Part shown: in pieces, positions 15,001-22,820 of the stretch
How the letters are laid out: each line of letters starts with the position of its first letter
How positions within the stretch are numbered: position 1 is the stretch's first letter
From: Streptomyces lonarensis
Lineage (GTDB): Bacteria > Actinomycetota > Actinomycetes > Streptomycetales > Streptomycetaceae
NCBI RefSeq assembly: GCF_012033735.1
Contig: NZ_JAAVJD010000030.1
Span: 1 to 36,330, forward strand
Direction of reading: 5' to 3'
Length of the DNA stretch: 36,330 bases
Position numbers and translations under genes: made by a program
Notes under the pieces: model-generated
Told to the model about the DNA's origin: nothing
What the model saw: only the letters and a program-made list of their open reading frames with translations
The model's database searches: none

Positions 15001-15141
15001 GTGAAGACCCGATGCGGCGGACGGACCAAGGCGGGGACGCGGTGCCGGCGGTACGTGGTGCCGGGCACCGCGCGCTGCCAGGACCACCAGGGGGACTGGT
15101 CGTCGTACGAGGTGGCCCGTCGGCGGCGGAAGAAGGGCTGA
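15001..15141 (+). CDS. Small Cys/His zinc-binding-like protein (46 aa)
   Basis: A 46-residue protein from GTG 15001: MKTRCGGRTKAGTRCRRY, then VVPGTARCQDHQGDW, and a basic tail RRRRKKG. The pattern C-x8-C-x9-C-x2-H is that of the small 'C....TKAG..C.....G...C..H' proteins (DUF5763-like), which probably bind one zinc. GGAGG lies about 8 bases upstream of the GTG. A hairpin begins 15 bases after the stop. Highly basic termini suggest nucleic-acid contact, which is inference. Confidence 0.6.
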   Translation: MKTRCGGRTKAGTRCRRYVVPGTARCQDHQGDWSSYEVARRRRKKG

Positions 15142-15155
15142 GCACTCGGCGGGGA

Positions 15156-15202
15156 GCCGGGGTTGCCCGGCGGCCGGGCCCGATACCCCTTGTGCGAAGG
15201 GG
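15156..15202. terminator. Paired hairpins between convergent genes
   Basis: GCCGGG-GTTG-CCCGGC (15156-15171) is followed by CCCCTT-GTGCG-AAGGGG (15186-15202). Both stems are perfect 6-bp helices. They lie between the stop of the small zinc-binding-like gene and the stop of the minus-strand coiled-coil gene at 15316. Confidence 0.5.
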
Positions 15203-15315
15203 AGTTGTGGCGCGGCCGGACGGCGCGAGGGGGGAGGGAGGGCCGCCGGGTGCGGGGCGGCCTCCTGCGGCCGGGGTGTGACCGTGTCGCGTCGCCGGGG
15301 TCCTCTGGCCGCCGC

Positions 15316-16542
15316 CTACGGCAGGTTGTGCAGGCGGTTGTCGATGGTGATGACCACGGGGGCGGTGCCGTCGGTCAACGTGTGGCGCAGCACCTCGGCC
15401 GTGGTCCCGTAGACCTGCGCGGCCATCGCCCAGTCGGACCGCTTGACGAGGTCCTCGTCGCACCCCGTCTCCAACGGTGTGACGGCGACCCGGTGCAGCG
15501 TGAGCAGCAGCGCCACGAGCGACCGCCCGGAGAGCTGCGCGGCGACGAGGCCGCCGTCGGTCTCGGCCGTCGGCGGCGTGCGGAAATGCGGGTGCCCGCC
15601 GGTCTTCGAGGTCACGAACTCCCAGGTGTCCGCGTGGCAGGTGAGCGTTGCCGACGCCACCTTGCTCGCCCGCAGGATGGCCCGCTGCAGGCCGCCCGTG
15701 GTGTACACCCGCGGCTCGTCCCCCTCCAACTCCCAGCAGGGACGGTCGGGTCGGTCGCCCTGCGGCTGCTCGCCGCTGCCCTCGCCGTCGTGTGGGCCGA
15801 CCCGCTCCCCGCCGGGGGAGCGGGTGTCGAGGGTGTCGACCTCGACCGTGGCGGCATCCGGCGCCGCGTCCTCCGGCGCGCCCGCCGTACCGGACTCCTC
15901 CGCCGGGCGCGCGGGCCCGTCCGCCGTCGGCGGCGCCGCGTCCGACGCGGCGCCCGTGAGCGGCACGGCCTCGGGCCCGGGAGACTCCGCCGCCGGTTCC
16001 GACCGCCGTGCGTCCGCTCCGGCCTCCTGCCCGGTGTCGTCGGCCGCGGCGCGGTCCGGGGGCAGCGACTCCTCGGCCGGGGACTCCGCCTGGGGCGGGA
16101 CCACCGCCAGGTGGGTGGCGCGCGGGTCGGGCCCGCCCCCGTCGGCGGGACCGACGGAACCGAGGCCGTGCTGTTCCCGGCCCGCCGGGCCGCCGACCGG
16201 CTCCACCACCGCGGGTAGCAGCGACCGCAGCTCCGCCACATGCCCCTGCAACACCTCGAAGCCGCAGCGCAGTCGGCCGATGTCGTCCCGCAGCTCGGCG
16301 ACGGCCGCGGCGGCGTCCCCGGCGCTGCGGCCCGCGTTGCCGGCGCTGGTGCGGATCTCCCGCTGCGAGGTCTTCAGATCGGCGAGCGGCCCGCTGCGCA
16401 GCTCGGCGAGCGCGCCGCGGAGCGTCGTGCGCAGCTCGCGGTCGAGCTCGCCCACCCGCTGGTCGAGGCCGTCGATCGCGCGCTTCATCTCGTTCTTCGT
16501 GTCGATCAGGATCGGCACGATGTCGTTGTCCCTACGGGACAC
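15316..16542 (-). CDS. Hypothetical protein: N-terminal coiled coil, disordered middle, conserved-looking C-terminal domain
   Basis: A 408-residue protein I do not recognise. Residues about 5-110 are heptad-rich (NEMKRAIDGLDQRVGELDRE; AVAELRDDIGRLRCGFEVLQ) and should form a coiled coil. Residues about 115-265 are Pro/Ala/Glu/Asp/Gly-rich and probably disordered. The last 140 residues are a compact domain (YTTGGLQRAILRASKVASAT; FVTSKTGGHPHFRTPPTAET; SDWAMAAQVYGTTAEVLRHT), ending VVITIDNRLHNLP. No transmembrane segment is present. Start GTG 16542 has GGAGG about 6 bases upstream. A 12-bp inverted repeat lies in its upstream region. Role unknown; an oligomeric regulatory or structural protein is possible. 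Confidence 0.7.
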   Translation of the reverse strand: MSRRDNDIVPILIDTKNEMKRAIDGLDQRVGELDRELRTTLRGALAELRSGPLADLKTSQREIRTSAGNAGRSAGDAAAAVAELRDDIGRLRCGFEVLQGHVAELRSLLPAVVEPVGGPAGREQHGLGSVGPADGGGPDPRATHLAVVPPQAESPAEESLPPDRAAADDTGQEAGADARRSEPAAESPGPEAVPLTGAASDAAPPTADGPARPAEESGTAGAPEDAAPDAATVEVDTLDTRSPGGERVGPHDGEGSGEQPQGDRPDRPCWELEGDEPRVYTTGGLQRAILRASKVASATLTCHADTWEFVTSKTGGHPHFRTPPTAETDGGLVAAQLSGRSLVALLLTLHRVAVTPLETGCDEDLVKRSDWAMAAQVYGTTAEVLRHTLTDGTAPVVITIDNRLHNLP

Positions 16543-16562
16543 GGGGACCTCCGTCGGTCGTG

Positions 16563-16654
16563 GTCGGACAACTGCGATGAGTAGTTTGTCGTGGTGAAGG
16601 CCCTACGGGGAGGCAGCGGTGAATCTGGCGGGATACCCGCGCCAGTTGTCCGAC
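16563..16654. promoter_or_regulatory. Long-spaced 12-bp inverted repeat upstream of the coiled-coil gene
   Basis: GTCGGACAACTG (16563-16574) and CAGTTGTCCGAC (16643-16654) are perfect reverse complements separated by 68 bp. The near copy is 21 bases upstream of the GTG at 16542. The pair looks like two operator sites for one regulator, possibly with looping, in the promoter region of the minus-strand gene. Function inferred only from symmetry and position. Confidence 0.45.
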
Positions 16655-17396
16655 GCACACCAGGTGCATCAGTGGCCCCACGCGCCCCGTCGCGCTCCGT
16701 ACGCGGTTCCGCCGGCGCCGGGCGCCCCCGCGTCGCCGCCCCGCACGCGTGGTCCGGCCGGGTCCGCCCCTGGCCGTGCCACGGGTGTGCGAGCGGGGCG
16801 TACGTGGTCGAGCCCGGCGGCCGGGCGCGAGGCGGCGCGCGCGTGGCCCGGGCGCGGCGAGCGGGGGTGAGCTGGGGCGCGGGCCGGGGGAGTGGACCAG
16901 ACGGCCCCGTGAACGTCCACCCGGCGCACGAATGTACGAGAAGCGCCTCCGTCACGGTTCCGGACCTGTGCTCCGGGGTGCCTCACCCGCTGTGACCTGC
17001 GATGCAATCGCGCCGGGTTGCGTAACGGTGTCCCGCCGGGCCGCCCGCCCGCGCCGCGAGCCAGGGCTTGTCACCCGCGTCGGGGCCGATCTGCGCATCA
17101 TGGTCAGGCGGTGTCCGGCCGGATCATCGCGCGGCTCGGCGACATCCGTCGAACGGTGCGCGGGGCCCTGTGACCTCGGGGAACTCCGCGCCGGTGCCCC
17201 CGGGTCGGCGACGGTGCGACCGGGCCTCGGGAGTGGCCGGACCGCAGTCCGGTGCCGGCCTCCGGACGGCCGTGCCGCGCAGTCACCCTCCGCTTGCGGC
17301 GTTTGCAGCGCCGGAGGCGGCCATCCCCTGACGGCGGCCACCGGTACGCCGTTCGGGCCCACTTCCCCCACCAACTTCGTTCCGAGAGGTAGCCCC
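16655..17396. other. Long intergenic stretch with no gene I can support
   Basis: This 742-bp gap separates two divergent genes. Open frames in it (for example 16591-16995 plus, 16506-16955 minus) are Arg/Pro/Ala-rich with no recognisable domain or convincing ribosome-binding site. A short dyad CCGGA/TCCGG occurs at 16960-16976. GAGAGG at about 17383 serves the next plus-strand gene. I see no RNA gene. Confidence 0.5.
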
Positions 17397-17795
17397 ATGC
17401 CCATGGCGTTCCACGTGCAGCCGGTCGAGACCAAGGACGGCCGGACCGTGTACCGGGTCAGTCTCGACCAGCACGGCGTCGCTGCCGTCGACCGGTTGGT
17501 CACCGAGCCGCCCGCGCGCCCCGCGCTGCCGGACGGATTCGGCTTCGGGGCCGAGCGCGGCGGGCTGCGCGCCGTCCACGGCACGGGGGAGCGGTCGGGC
17601 CATGGCGCGCAGGAGTCGCACAGCCCTCGGGGCGCCGAGAGCAAGAAGCCCGCCGCCCACCACCACGGCGCAGGCGCGCCACGTCGGACCGGCACCCCGG
17701 TGCGACTCGGCCCCGCCGCCTCCCGCGCCGGAACCGGTACCGGCCACGCCCCCCGCTCGACGGCCCGGCTGCGGCTGGTGACCGACCCGGCGTGA
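17397..17795 (+). CDS. Small hypothetical protein (132 aa)
   Basis: A 132-residue protein with ATG 17397 preceded by GAGAGGTAG. The first ~35 residues look folded (MPMAFHVQPVETKDGRTVYR, then VSLDQHGVAAVDRLVTE), with alternating hydrophobic residues. The rest is Gly/His/Arg/Ala-rich and likely disordered. No signal peptide, metal or catalytic motif is evident. A stem-loop 54 bp after the stop supports a separate transcription unit. I do not recognise it. Confidence 0.5.
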   Translation: MPMAFHVQPVETKDGRTVYRVSLDQHGVAAVDRLVTEPPARPALPDGFGFGAERGGLRAVHGTGERSGHGAQESHSPRGAESKKPAAHHHGAGAPRRTGTPVRLGPAASRAGTGTGHAPRSTARLRLVTDPA

Positions 17796-17848
17796 CCGTT
17801 CCACCCGGCCGACGCCCCCGACTCTGACATGCCGGGCGGCCCTGGACC

Positions 17849-17886
17849 CCTGTCGCCCGCGGGTTGTGACGGCCCCGGGCGACAGG
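17849..17886 (+). terminator. Stem-loop after small hypothetical gene
   Basis: CCTGTCGCCCG (17849-17859) and CGGGCGACAGG (17876-17886) are perfectly complementary over 11 bp with a 16-nt loop. It lies between two plus-strand genes and would insulate the downstream exonuclease-TerD gene. Confidence 0.5.
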
Positions 17887-17994
17887 CGTGCCCGGGCGAC
17901 GGGCCTGGCTCCCCTCGGGGCGGGTGTCGGTGACATTCCCCCGCAAATCACCGTTCCGCCACGGCGACACCCGCGCTGTGAACATCCTGTGCGC

Positions 17995-20034
17995 ATGACC
18001 GTTCCTCTGCAGGCCCCGGACGGGGCGGGACTGCGCACCTACGCCCACGAGTGGGCCCTCGTGGACGTCGAGACGAGCGGCCTGGTGCCGCGTCGCGACC
18101 GCGTCCTCTCACTGGCCGTGATCACCCTCGACCAGGAGGGGCGACGAACCGGCGAGTTCACCACCCTCCTCGACCCCGGATGCGACCCCGGCCCGGTGGA
18201 GATCCACGGCCTGACGGCCGAACGGCTGCGTGGCGCACCGACCTTCGACCGCGTGGTGGACCGTGTGGCGGCGCTGCTGCGCGACCGCGTGATGGTCGCG
18301 CACAACGCGCAGTTCGACTACGACTTCCTGGCGCACGAGTTCGCCCGCGCGGGGCAGTTCCTCCCGGTGGCGCAGCGGCTCTGCACCCTGGCGCTCAACC
18401 GCCGCGTGGACCCGCCGACCGAGGACCTCCGACTGGGCACCCTCGCCGCCTACTACGGCGTCACCCAACTCGCCCCGCACGACGCGGCCGACGACACCCG
18501 GGTACTGGAGGGCGTGCTGCGCGCCACGCTCGGCGAAGCGCGCCACCTCGGCCTGGAGCTGCCGCTGGTGGCGTGCCCGCCGCGCCAGGAGGCGCAGTTC
18601 GCGCCGCAGCCCCGGAAGAAGCCCTGTGCCTTCCGCAACCCCGGGCCGCTCCCGGCGGGCGGACCGCTCACCCAGGGGATGAAGGTCGCGATCACCGGCG
18701 AGACCGCCACGGCCCGCACCGAGTTGGCCGCTCGCGCCGTCGCCGCCGGACTGAACCTGATGAACTCGGTCAGCCGCCACACCAGCGTCCTGGTCACCAA
18801 CGACCTCGGCTCGGGTTCGGGCAAGGCCCGCCGCGCCGTCGCGGACGGGGTGCCCGTCGTCGACGAGCGCACCTTCCTGGCGTTGCTGGCCGACGTGCGG
18901 CCGGGCGTCCGCCACGACCTCCAGGTCGCTGCGGTCCCCGCTCCGCGCGAACGGCAGCAGGACGCCCCACCGCCCGAGCCGTCGGCGGCGCCGTCGCTCG
19001 CGCCGTCGGCCGCGGCCGAGCCGTCGCTCGCGCCCTCACCCGCGCCGGTTTCCGAACCCGCGCCGGCCGCGCCCGGTGCCACCGCACCAGCGCCCGCCGC
19101 ACCTCCGGTCGCCCCGTCGGTCGAAGCCCCGGCCGGCCCGCCGCCCGCCGGGCCTGCCGCGGCCCCGTCGCCCGCCGCCGTCGCGGCGCAGACCGGTAGG
19201 CGGCGTGCTGGTGCCGCCCGCGTCCCCACGATCGAACAACCCCTCGTCGGACGGCGGGTGCTCGTCCTCGGCGGGGCGCACGAGGAGACCGCCCGGGCCC
19301 GGGCGCGCGTGACGGCACTCGGTGGCGGGGCGGCGATCAACCTCTCCGCGAGCGTCAGCGACGTCGTCACCCTGCCGGGCGGCGAGCACGACCGCCGGAT
19401 GCGGCGCATCGAGGCCCTGGGGCTGCCGGTGCACGACCGGCGCTGGCTGGACTCCCCGCCGCCGCCCACCGCCCTGCCCTCCGCGACCGTCCCCCGCACC
19501 CCGCACATCCTCTCCCTCGGCGCCGTCATCGACCTGCCCGTCGCCGCCGTGGGTACCGGCTGGGACCTCACGGTCTCGTGGGCCCAGCAGACCCGCTGCG
19601 AGATCGACGTCGTCGCCCTCGCTGTCGACGAGGACGAACAGGTCGGCGGGGACGAGGACTTCGTCTTCTACGGCGCGCCGGAGTGCCCCGACGGCTCCGT
19701 CCGGCTGCTCGCGGACGGCCCCACCGAGCAGACGGTGGCGGTGGAGCTCTCCGCGCTCGCCCCCGGCACCCGCAAGGTCGTCCTGGCCGCGGCCATCGAC
19801 GGCGACGCCACGTTCGGGGACGTGGGCGCGGTCCACCTGCTCGCCGCTCCCGGCCCCGGTGCAGCGCCCCTGGCCCAGGCCACGCTCGACGCTGCCACCA
19901 CGGAACGCACCTTGCTGCTCGCGGAGTTGTACCGGCGCGGCCCGGTGTGGCGACTCCGCGCCGTGGGACAGGGATACGACACCGGGCTCGTCGACCTGGC
20001 ACGCGGCTACGGGGTGGACGTCGCCGACGACTGA
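17995..20034 (+). CDS. Exonuclease-BRCT-BRCT-TerD fusion protein
   Basis: A 679-residue multidomain protein. Residues about 15-185 are a DnaQ-type 3'-5' exonuclease of the DEDDh group: ALVDVETSGL (D-x-E), MVAHNAQFDYDFL, and LAPHDAADDTRVL (H-x4-D) are all present, so it should be active. Residues about 225-305 are a BRCT domain (GMKVAITGETATARTELAA; NSVSRHTSVLVTNDLGSGSG). A Pro/Ala linker (~310-415) leads to a second, weaker BRCT-like domain (VGRRVLVLGGAHEETARAR). Residues about 500-679 are a TerD-type domain (GTGWDLTVSWAQQTRCEIDV; EDFVFYGAPECPDGSVRLL; LLAELYRRGPVWRLRAVGQG). TerD proteins bind Ca2+ and belong to stress/tellurite systems that comparative genomics links to DNA processing. ATG 17995 is chosen; GTG 17989 is alternative. 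No other ter genes lie nearby. Confidence 0.88.
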   Translation: MTVPLQAPDGAGLRTYAHEWALVDVETSGLVPRRDRVLSLAVITLDQEGRRTGEFTTLLDPGCDPGPVEIHGLTAERLRGAPTFDRVVDRVAALLRDRVMVAHNAQFDYDFLAHEFARAGQFLPVAQRLCTLALNRRVDPPTEDLRLGTLAAYYGVTQLAPHDAADDTRVLEGVLRATLGEARHLGLELPLVACPPRQEAQFAPQPRKKPCAFRNPGPLPAGGPLTQGMKVAITGETATARTELAARAVAAGLNLMNSVSRHTSVLVTNDLGSGSGKARRAVADGVPVVDERTFLALLADVRPGVRHDLQVAAVPAPRERQQDAPPPEPSAAPSLAPSAAAEPSLAPSPAPVSEPAPAAPGATAPAPAAPPVAPSVEAPAGPPPAGPAAAPSPAAVAAQTGRRRAGAARVPTIEQPLVGRRVLVLGGAHEETARARARVTALGGGAAINLSASVSDVVTLPGGEHDRRMRRIEALGLPVHDRRWLDSPPPPTALPSATVPRTPHILSLGAVIDLPVAAVGTGWDLTVSWAQQTRCEIDVVALAVDEDEQVGGDEDFVFYGAPECPDGSVRLLADGPTEQTVAVELSALAPGTRKVVLAAAIDGDATFGDVGAVHLLAAPGPGAAPLAQATLDAATTERTLLLAELYRRGPVWRLRAVGQGYDTGLVDLARGYGVDVADD

Positions 20035-20079
20035 ACAGCCCAGCGGAGCGCCGCCGTCGATCGCCTAACCACCGATCAC

Positions 20080-20099
20080 GTCGGCGGCGCCCCGCCGAC
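20080..20099 (+). terminator. Stem-loop after exonuclease-TerD gene
   Basis: GTCGGCGG (20080-20087), loop CGCC, and CCGCCGAC (20092-20099) form a perfect 8-bp hairpin 46 bases after the stop codon. Confidence 0.55.
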
Positions 20100-20244
20100 C
20101 GAGAAGGCGTCGCGCTCCCGCGGGCCGCGACGCATCGCGCACGTCCCGACGGCCACCGGCGAGCGGAGCGCCGGGCCGAGGGCTGCCCGCGGTGGAAGCG
20201 AAAAGCGGTCGGCAGCGTGCCGAGCCGCCTGCCACGATGTGCCG

Positions 20245-20952
20245 ATGACTGCCGAGACCGCCTATCACGGACCGCTGGGCGAACTGTTCGCCGCCCAGGC
20301 CACCGACAGCGCGTACAACGCCCACACCGACCGCCCCGCGATGCTCGAACTGGCCGGTGACGTCACTGACCTGCGCGTTCTCGACCTCGGGTGCGGGGCA
20401 GGTCACTACGCGGCCGAGCTGGTGGCGCGCGGCGCCGCTGCCGTCACCGGTGTCGACGGCAGCGCGTCCCTGCTGGACGCCGCCCGCGAACGGCTGGCCG
20501 GCACGCCCGCCGACCGGGTCGGCCTCCACCTCCACGACCTCGAACGGCCACTGGACTTCCTGCCCGACGCTTCGGTCGACCTCGCCGTGGTGGCGCTCGT
20601 CCACCACCACCTGGAGCGACGCGCCGAGTTCCTCGCCGAGGTCCACCGGGTCGTCCGCCCCGGCGGTGCGCTGGTGCTCTCCACCACCCACCCCACCGCT
20701 GACTGGCTGTACTTCGGCGGTTCCTACTTCGACGAGGAGCGCGTCCGACTGCCGCTCGGGGACGGGCACGCGCTCGACTACCGGAGGCTGACAATGGAGA
20801 CCGTCCTCGGCGAGCTGCTGGCCGCCGGGTTCGTGCTGGAGCAGCTGCGGGAGCCCCGTGGCACCGACGCAGCTCGGGTGGTGGACGAGCGCCGGTGGCG
20901 GAAGACGCACCGGCAGCCGATGTTCCTCGCGCTCCGGCTGCGCCGCCCCTGA
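20245..20952 (+). CDS. Class I SAM-dependent methyltransferase
   Basis: A 235-residue methyltransferase of the small-molecule type. Motif I is VLDLGCGAGHYAAELVARG (about residues 45-63), with TGVDGSASLLDAARERLAG as motif II, VDLAVVALVHHHLERRAEFL as motif III/IV and VVRPGGALVLSTTHPTADW after it. The C-terminal part (YFGGSYFDEERVRLPLGDGH) carries substrate-binding additions typical of the UbiE/COQ5-like group. ATG 20245 (MTAETAYHG) is preferred over GTG 20239. Converges on the alkene reductase gene with a strong palindrome between them. Substrate unknown. Confidence 0.85.
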   Translation: MTAETAYHGPLGELFAAQATDSAYNAHTDRPAMLELAGDVTDLRVLDLGCGAGHYAAELVARGAAAVTGVDGSASLLDAARERLAGTPADRVGLHLHDLERPLDFLPDASVDLAVVALVHHHLERRAEFLAEVHRVVRPGGALVLSTTHPTADWLYFGGSYFDEERVRLPLGDGHALDYRRLTMETVLGELLAAGFVLEQLREPRGTDAARVVDERRWRKTHRQPMFLALRLRRP

Positions 20953-21023
20953 CGCCGCCCCTTCAGGCCTGCGGCCCGGCACCGGTGGCCGTCTCGGCGG
21001 CGGGCGGTGTCGCGGACGGCGAC

Positions 21024-21049
21024 CCGGGCCGGGGTGCACCCCGGCCCGG
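21024..21049. terminator. Perfect 26-bp palindrome between convergent genes
   Basis: The segment is a perfect palindrome centred on TGCA, with arms CCGGGCCGGGG (21024-21034) and CCCCGGCCCGG (21039-21049). It lies between the stops of the plus-strand methyltransferase (20952) and the minus-strand alkene reductase (21144), as expected for a bidirectional terminator. Confidence 0.65.
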
Positions 21050-21066
21050 CCCGGGCCGCCCCCCGC

Positions 21067-21130
21067 CGTACTGCCCGCCCGTCGTACTGCCCGGCGGACG
21101 TACTGCCCGCCCGCCGCGCTGCCCGGCGGA
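21067..21130. repeat. 16-bp tandem repeat, four units of alternating type
   Basis: Four 16-bp units: CGTACTGCCCGCCCGT, CGTACTGCCCGGCGGA, CGTACTGCCCGCCCGC, CGCGCTGCCCGGCGGA. Units 1/3 and 2/4 match best, so the real period may be 32 bp. Non-coding, next to the palindromic terminator. Confidence 0.6.
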
Positions 21131-21143
21131 CCGGCGGCCCCCG

Positions 21144-22244
21144 TCAGGCAGCGACCGGAACGGCCGCGGCCTCCGAGGGGTACTGGTAGGCGTTGTACGT
21201 CAGGTAACCGTCGTTGCCCCCCTGGTAGAGCGCCGCCATGTCCACCGGCTCGATCGGCAGCTCGGCCCGCAGCCGCTCCACCAGGTCCGGGTTGGAGAGG
21301 AACGCCCGCCCGAAGCTGATCAGGTCGGCGCCCAGCCCCAACCAGCGGTCGGCGTCATCGCGCCCGGTGGGCTTGGGGCCCATCGGAAGGGACGGGTTCA
21401 TGATGAGCGCGCCCGGCCACACCCGGCGCAGTTCGCGCAGGAGCGCCTCCTCGGCGGTGGCCTCGACGTGGATGTACGCCGGTTCCAGGGTGGCGAGTTC
21501 GGCGAGCAGCGCCGTGTACAGCTCCTGGGTCTCCCCGTCGGTGGCTCCCCAGAAGGCGGCGCCGGGGGAGAGGCGGATTCCGGTGCGGTCGGCCCCGATC
21601 GCGTCGACGGTACCCGCGACGGCCTCCACCGCGAACCGGATGCGGTTGGTGATCGAACCGCCGTAGCGGTCCGATCGCAGGTTGGCGTTGTCCGAGAGGA
21701 ACTGCGAGATCAGGTAGCCGTTGGCACCGTGTAGCTCGACGCCGTCGAAGCCGGCATCCACCGCCCGGCGCCCTGCCTCCGCGTACGAGGCTGCCTGCTC
21801 GACGACCTCCGCCGTGGTCAGCGCGTGGGGGACCGGCATCGGCTGCGGGCCGGTCGGGGTGAAGACGTCGCCCTCGCCGGCCACCGCCGAGGGGCCCACC
21901 GGCCGCAGGCCCGTGGTGTCGGGGTGGGAGACGCGACCGCCGTGCATCAACTGGGCGAAGATCCGCCCACCGTTGACGTGCACAGCCTCCGTCACCTGCC
22001 GCCAGGAGGCGACCTGCTCGTCGGTGTGCAGCCCCGGAGTGCCCGGGTTGGACTGGCCGACCGCGTTGGGCTGCACCCCCTCGGTGATGATCAGGCCCGC
22101 CGTCGCCCGCTGGGCGTAGTACGCGGCCATCGAGGAGGTGGCGAGCCCGCCCGCCGCCGCGCGGACCCGTGTCATCGGCGCCATGACGACACGGTTCGGG
22201 AGGGTCAGGCCGGCGAGCCGGAACGAGCTGAGCAGGGAGGTCAC
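21144..22244 (-). CDS. Alkene reductase of the Old Yellow Enzyme family (NemA-like)
   Basis: A 366-residue FMN-dependent ene-reductase: NAD(P)H reduces FMN, which reduces activated C=C bonds (enones, nitro-olefins, some nitrate esters). Signatures: LPNRVVMAPMTRVRAA (N-terminal FMN contact), FAQLMHGGRVSHPD (family His-Gly-Gly-Arg), VELHGANGYLISQFL (DGVEiHgANGYL motif), RYGGSITNRIRF, and GADLISFGRAFLSNPDLVER (phosphate-binding). The active-site pair normally HN/HH appears as HGAN. GTG 22244 is chosen because GAGGAG lies 6 bases upstream. It diverges from a MerR gene with a dyad between, so induction by an electrophile through that regulator is likely (inference). Confidence 0.93.
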   Translation of the reverse strand: MTSLLSSFRLAGLTLPNRVVMAPMTRVRAAAGGLATSSMAAYYAQRATAGLIITEGVQPNAVGQSNPGTPGLHTDEQVASWRQVTEAVHVNGGRIFAQLMHGGRVSHPDTTGLRPVGPSAVAGEGDVFTPTGPQPMPVPHALTTAEVVEQAASYAEAGRRAVDAGFDGVELHGANGYLISQFLSDNANLRSDRYGGSITNRIRFAVEAVAGTVDAIGADRTGIRLSPGAAFWGATDGETQELYTALLAELATLEPAYIHVEATAEEALLRELRRVWPGALIMNPSLPMGPKPTGRDDADRWLGLGADLISFGRAFLSNPDLVERLRAELPIEPVDMAALYQGGNDGYLTYNAYQYPSEAAAVPVAA

Positions 22245-22303
22245 AACAGACTCCTCGGGGTGGGCCGTTGCGCCCGGAGGTGGGCACACCGCTACGCTAG
22301 AAC

Positions 22304-22319
22304 CTGACATTGACGTCAG
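22304..22319. promoter_or_regulatory. MerR-type operator between alkene reductase and MerR gene
   Basis: CTGACATTGACGTCAG has arms CTGAC/GTCAG with a 6-bp spacer, set in the divergent 148-bp intergenic region. On the minus strand CTGACG (as -35) and TAGCGG (as -10) would be separated by about 19 bp, the extended spacing typical of MerR-activated promoters. Confidence 0.6.
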
Positions 22320-22392
22320 ATGCAAGCTGTGTGGTGCGGCTCACACGGCACTGCGCCACCCGGAAGCGGCCCACGGGCCGAAGGAGGATCGC

Positions 22393-22806
22393 ATGCGGAT
22401 CGGTGAACTGGCAGGTCGGACCGGTGTCAGCGTGCGCTCGCTGCGCTACTACGAGGACCAGGGGCTGCTCGCCAGCGCCCGCAGCGGCGGCGGGCAGCGC
22501 ACCTACGACGAGGAGCAGGTCGAGCGGGTCCACTTCATCCAGCGCCTCTACGCCGCCGGCATCTCCAGCCGCACCATCGCCGAGCTGCTGCCCTGCGTGG
22601 AGCGGCCGAGCGAGGAGAACAGCGGCAAGGCGCAGGCCCGGCTGGCGGAGGAGCGCGACAAGCTCGCCCGGCACATCGCCGAACTGGGCCGCACTCTCGA
22701 CTCCCTCGACTCGCTGATTGCGGCCGCCGGCACCTGCCACCACCACCTGCCCGACGGCACACCCACCACCCACCGCGCCGACCGCACCCCCGTCGCGGTG
22801 GGATGA
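22393..22806 (+). CDS. MerR-family transcriptional regulator
   Basis: A 137-residue regulator. MRIGELAGRTGVSVRSLRYY (helix-turn-helix), EDQGLLASARSGGGQRTYDE (wing) and ERVHFIQRLYAAGISSRTI follow the family pattern exactly. A coiled coil (RLAEERDKLARHIAELGRTL) leads to a short C-terminal segment ending CHHHLPDG; this one Cys with three His may bind a metal. An earlier CV (LLPCVERPS) supplies another Cys. AAGGAGG stands 6 bases before ATG 22393. Divergent from the alkene reductase, which it probably controls together with itself. Confidence 0.92.
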   Translation: MRIGELAGRTGVSVRSLRYYEDQGLLASARSGGGQRTYDEEQVERVHFIQRLYAAGISSRTIAELLPCVERPSEENSGKAQARLAEERDKLARHIAELGRTLDSLDSLIAAAGTCHHHLPDGTPTTHRADRTPVAVG

Positions 22807-22820
22807 CGGCGCCGAGGTGT

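Noticed and set aside
16591..16995. Plus-strand 134-codon ORF in the long gap
   Set aside because: Arg/Pro/Ala-rich without recognisable fold, no convincing ribosome-binding site, and it crosses the 12-bp inverted repeat of the adjacent promoter region.
17995..20034. Reading the exonuclease-TerD protein as the DNA polymerase III epsilon subunit
   Set aside because: The DEDDh domain alone would fit, but the two BRCT regions and the TerD domain are not part of DnaQ.
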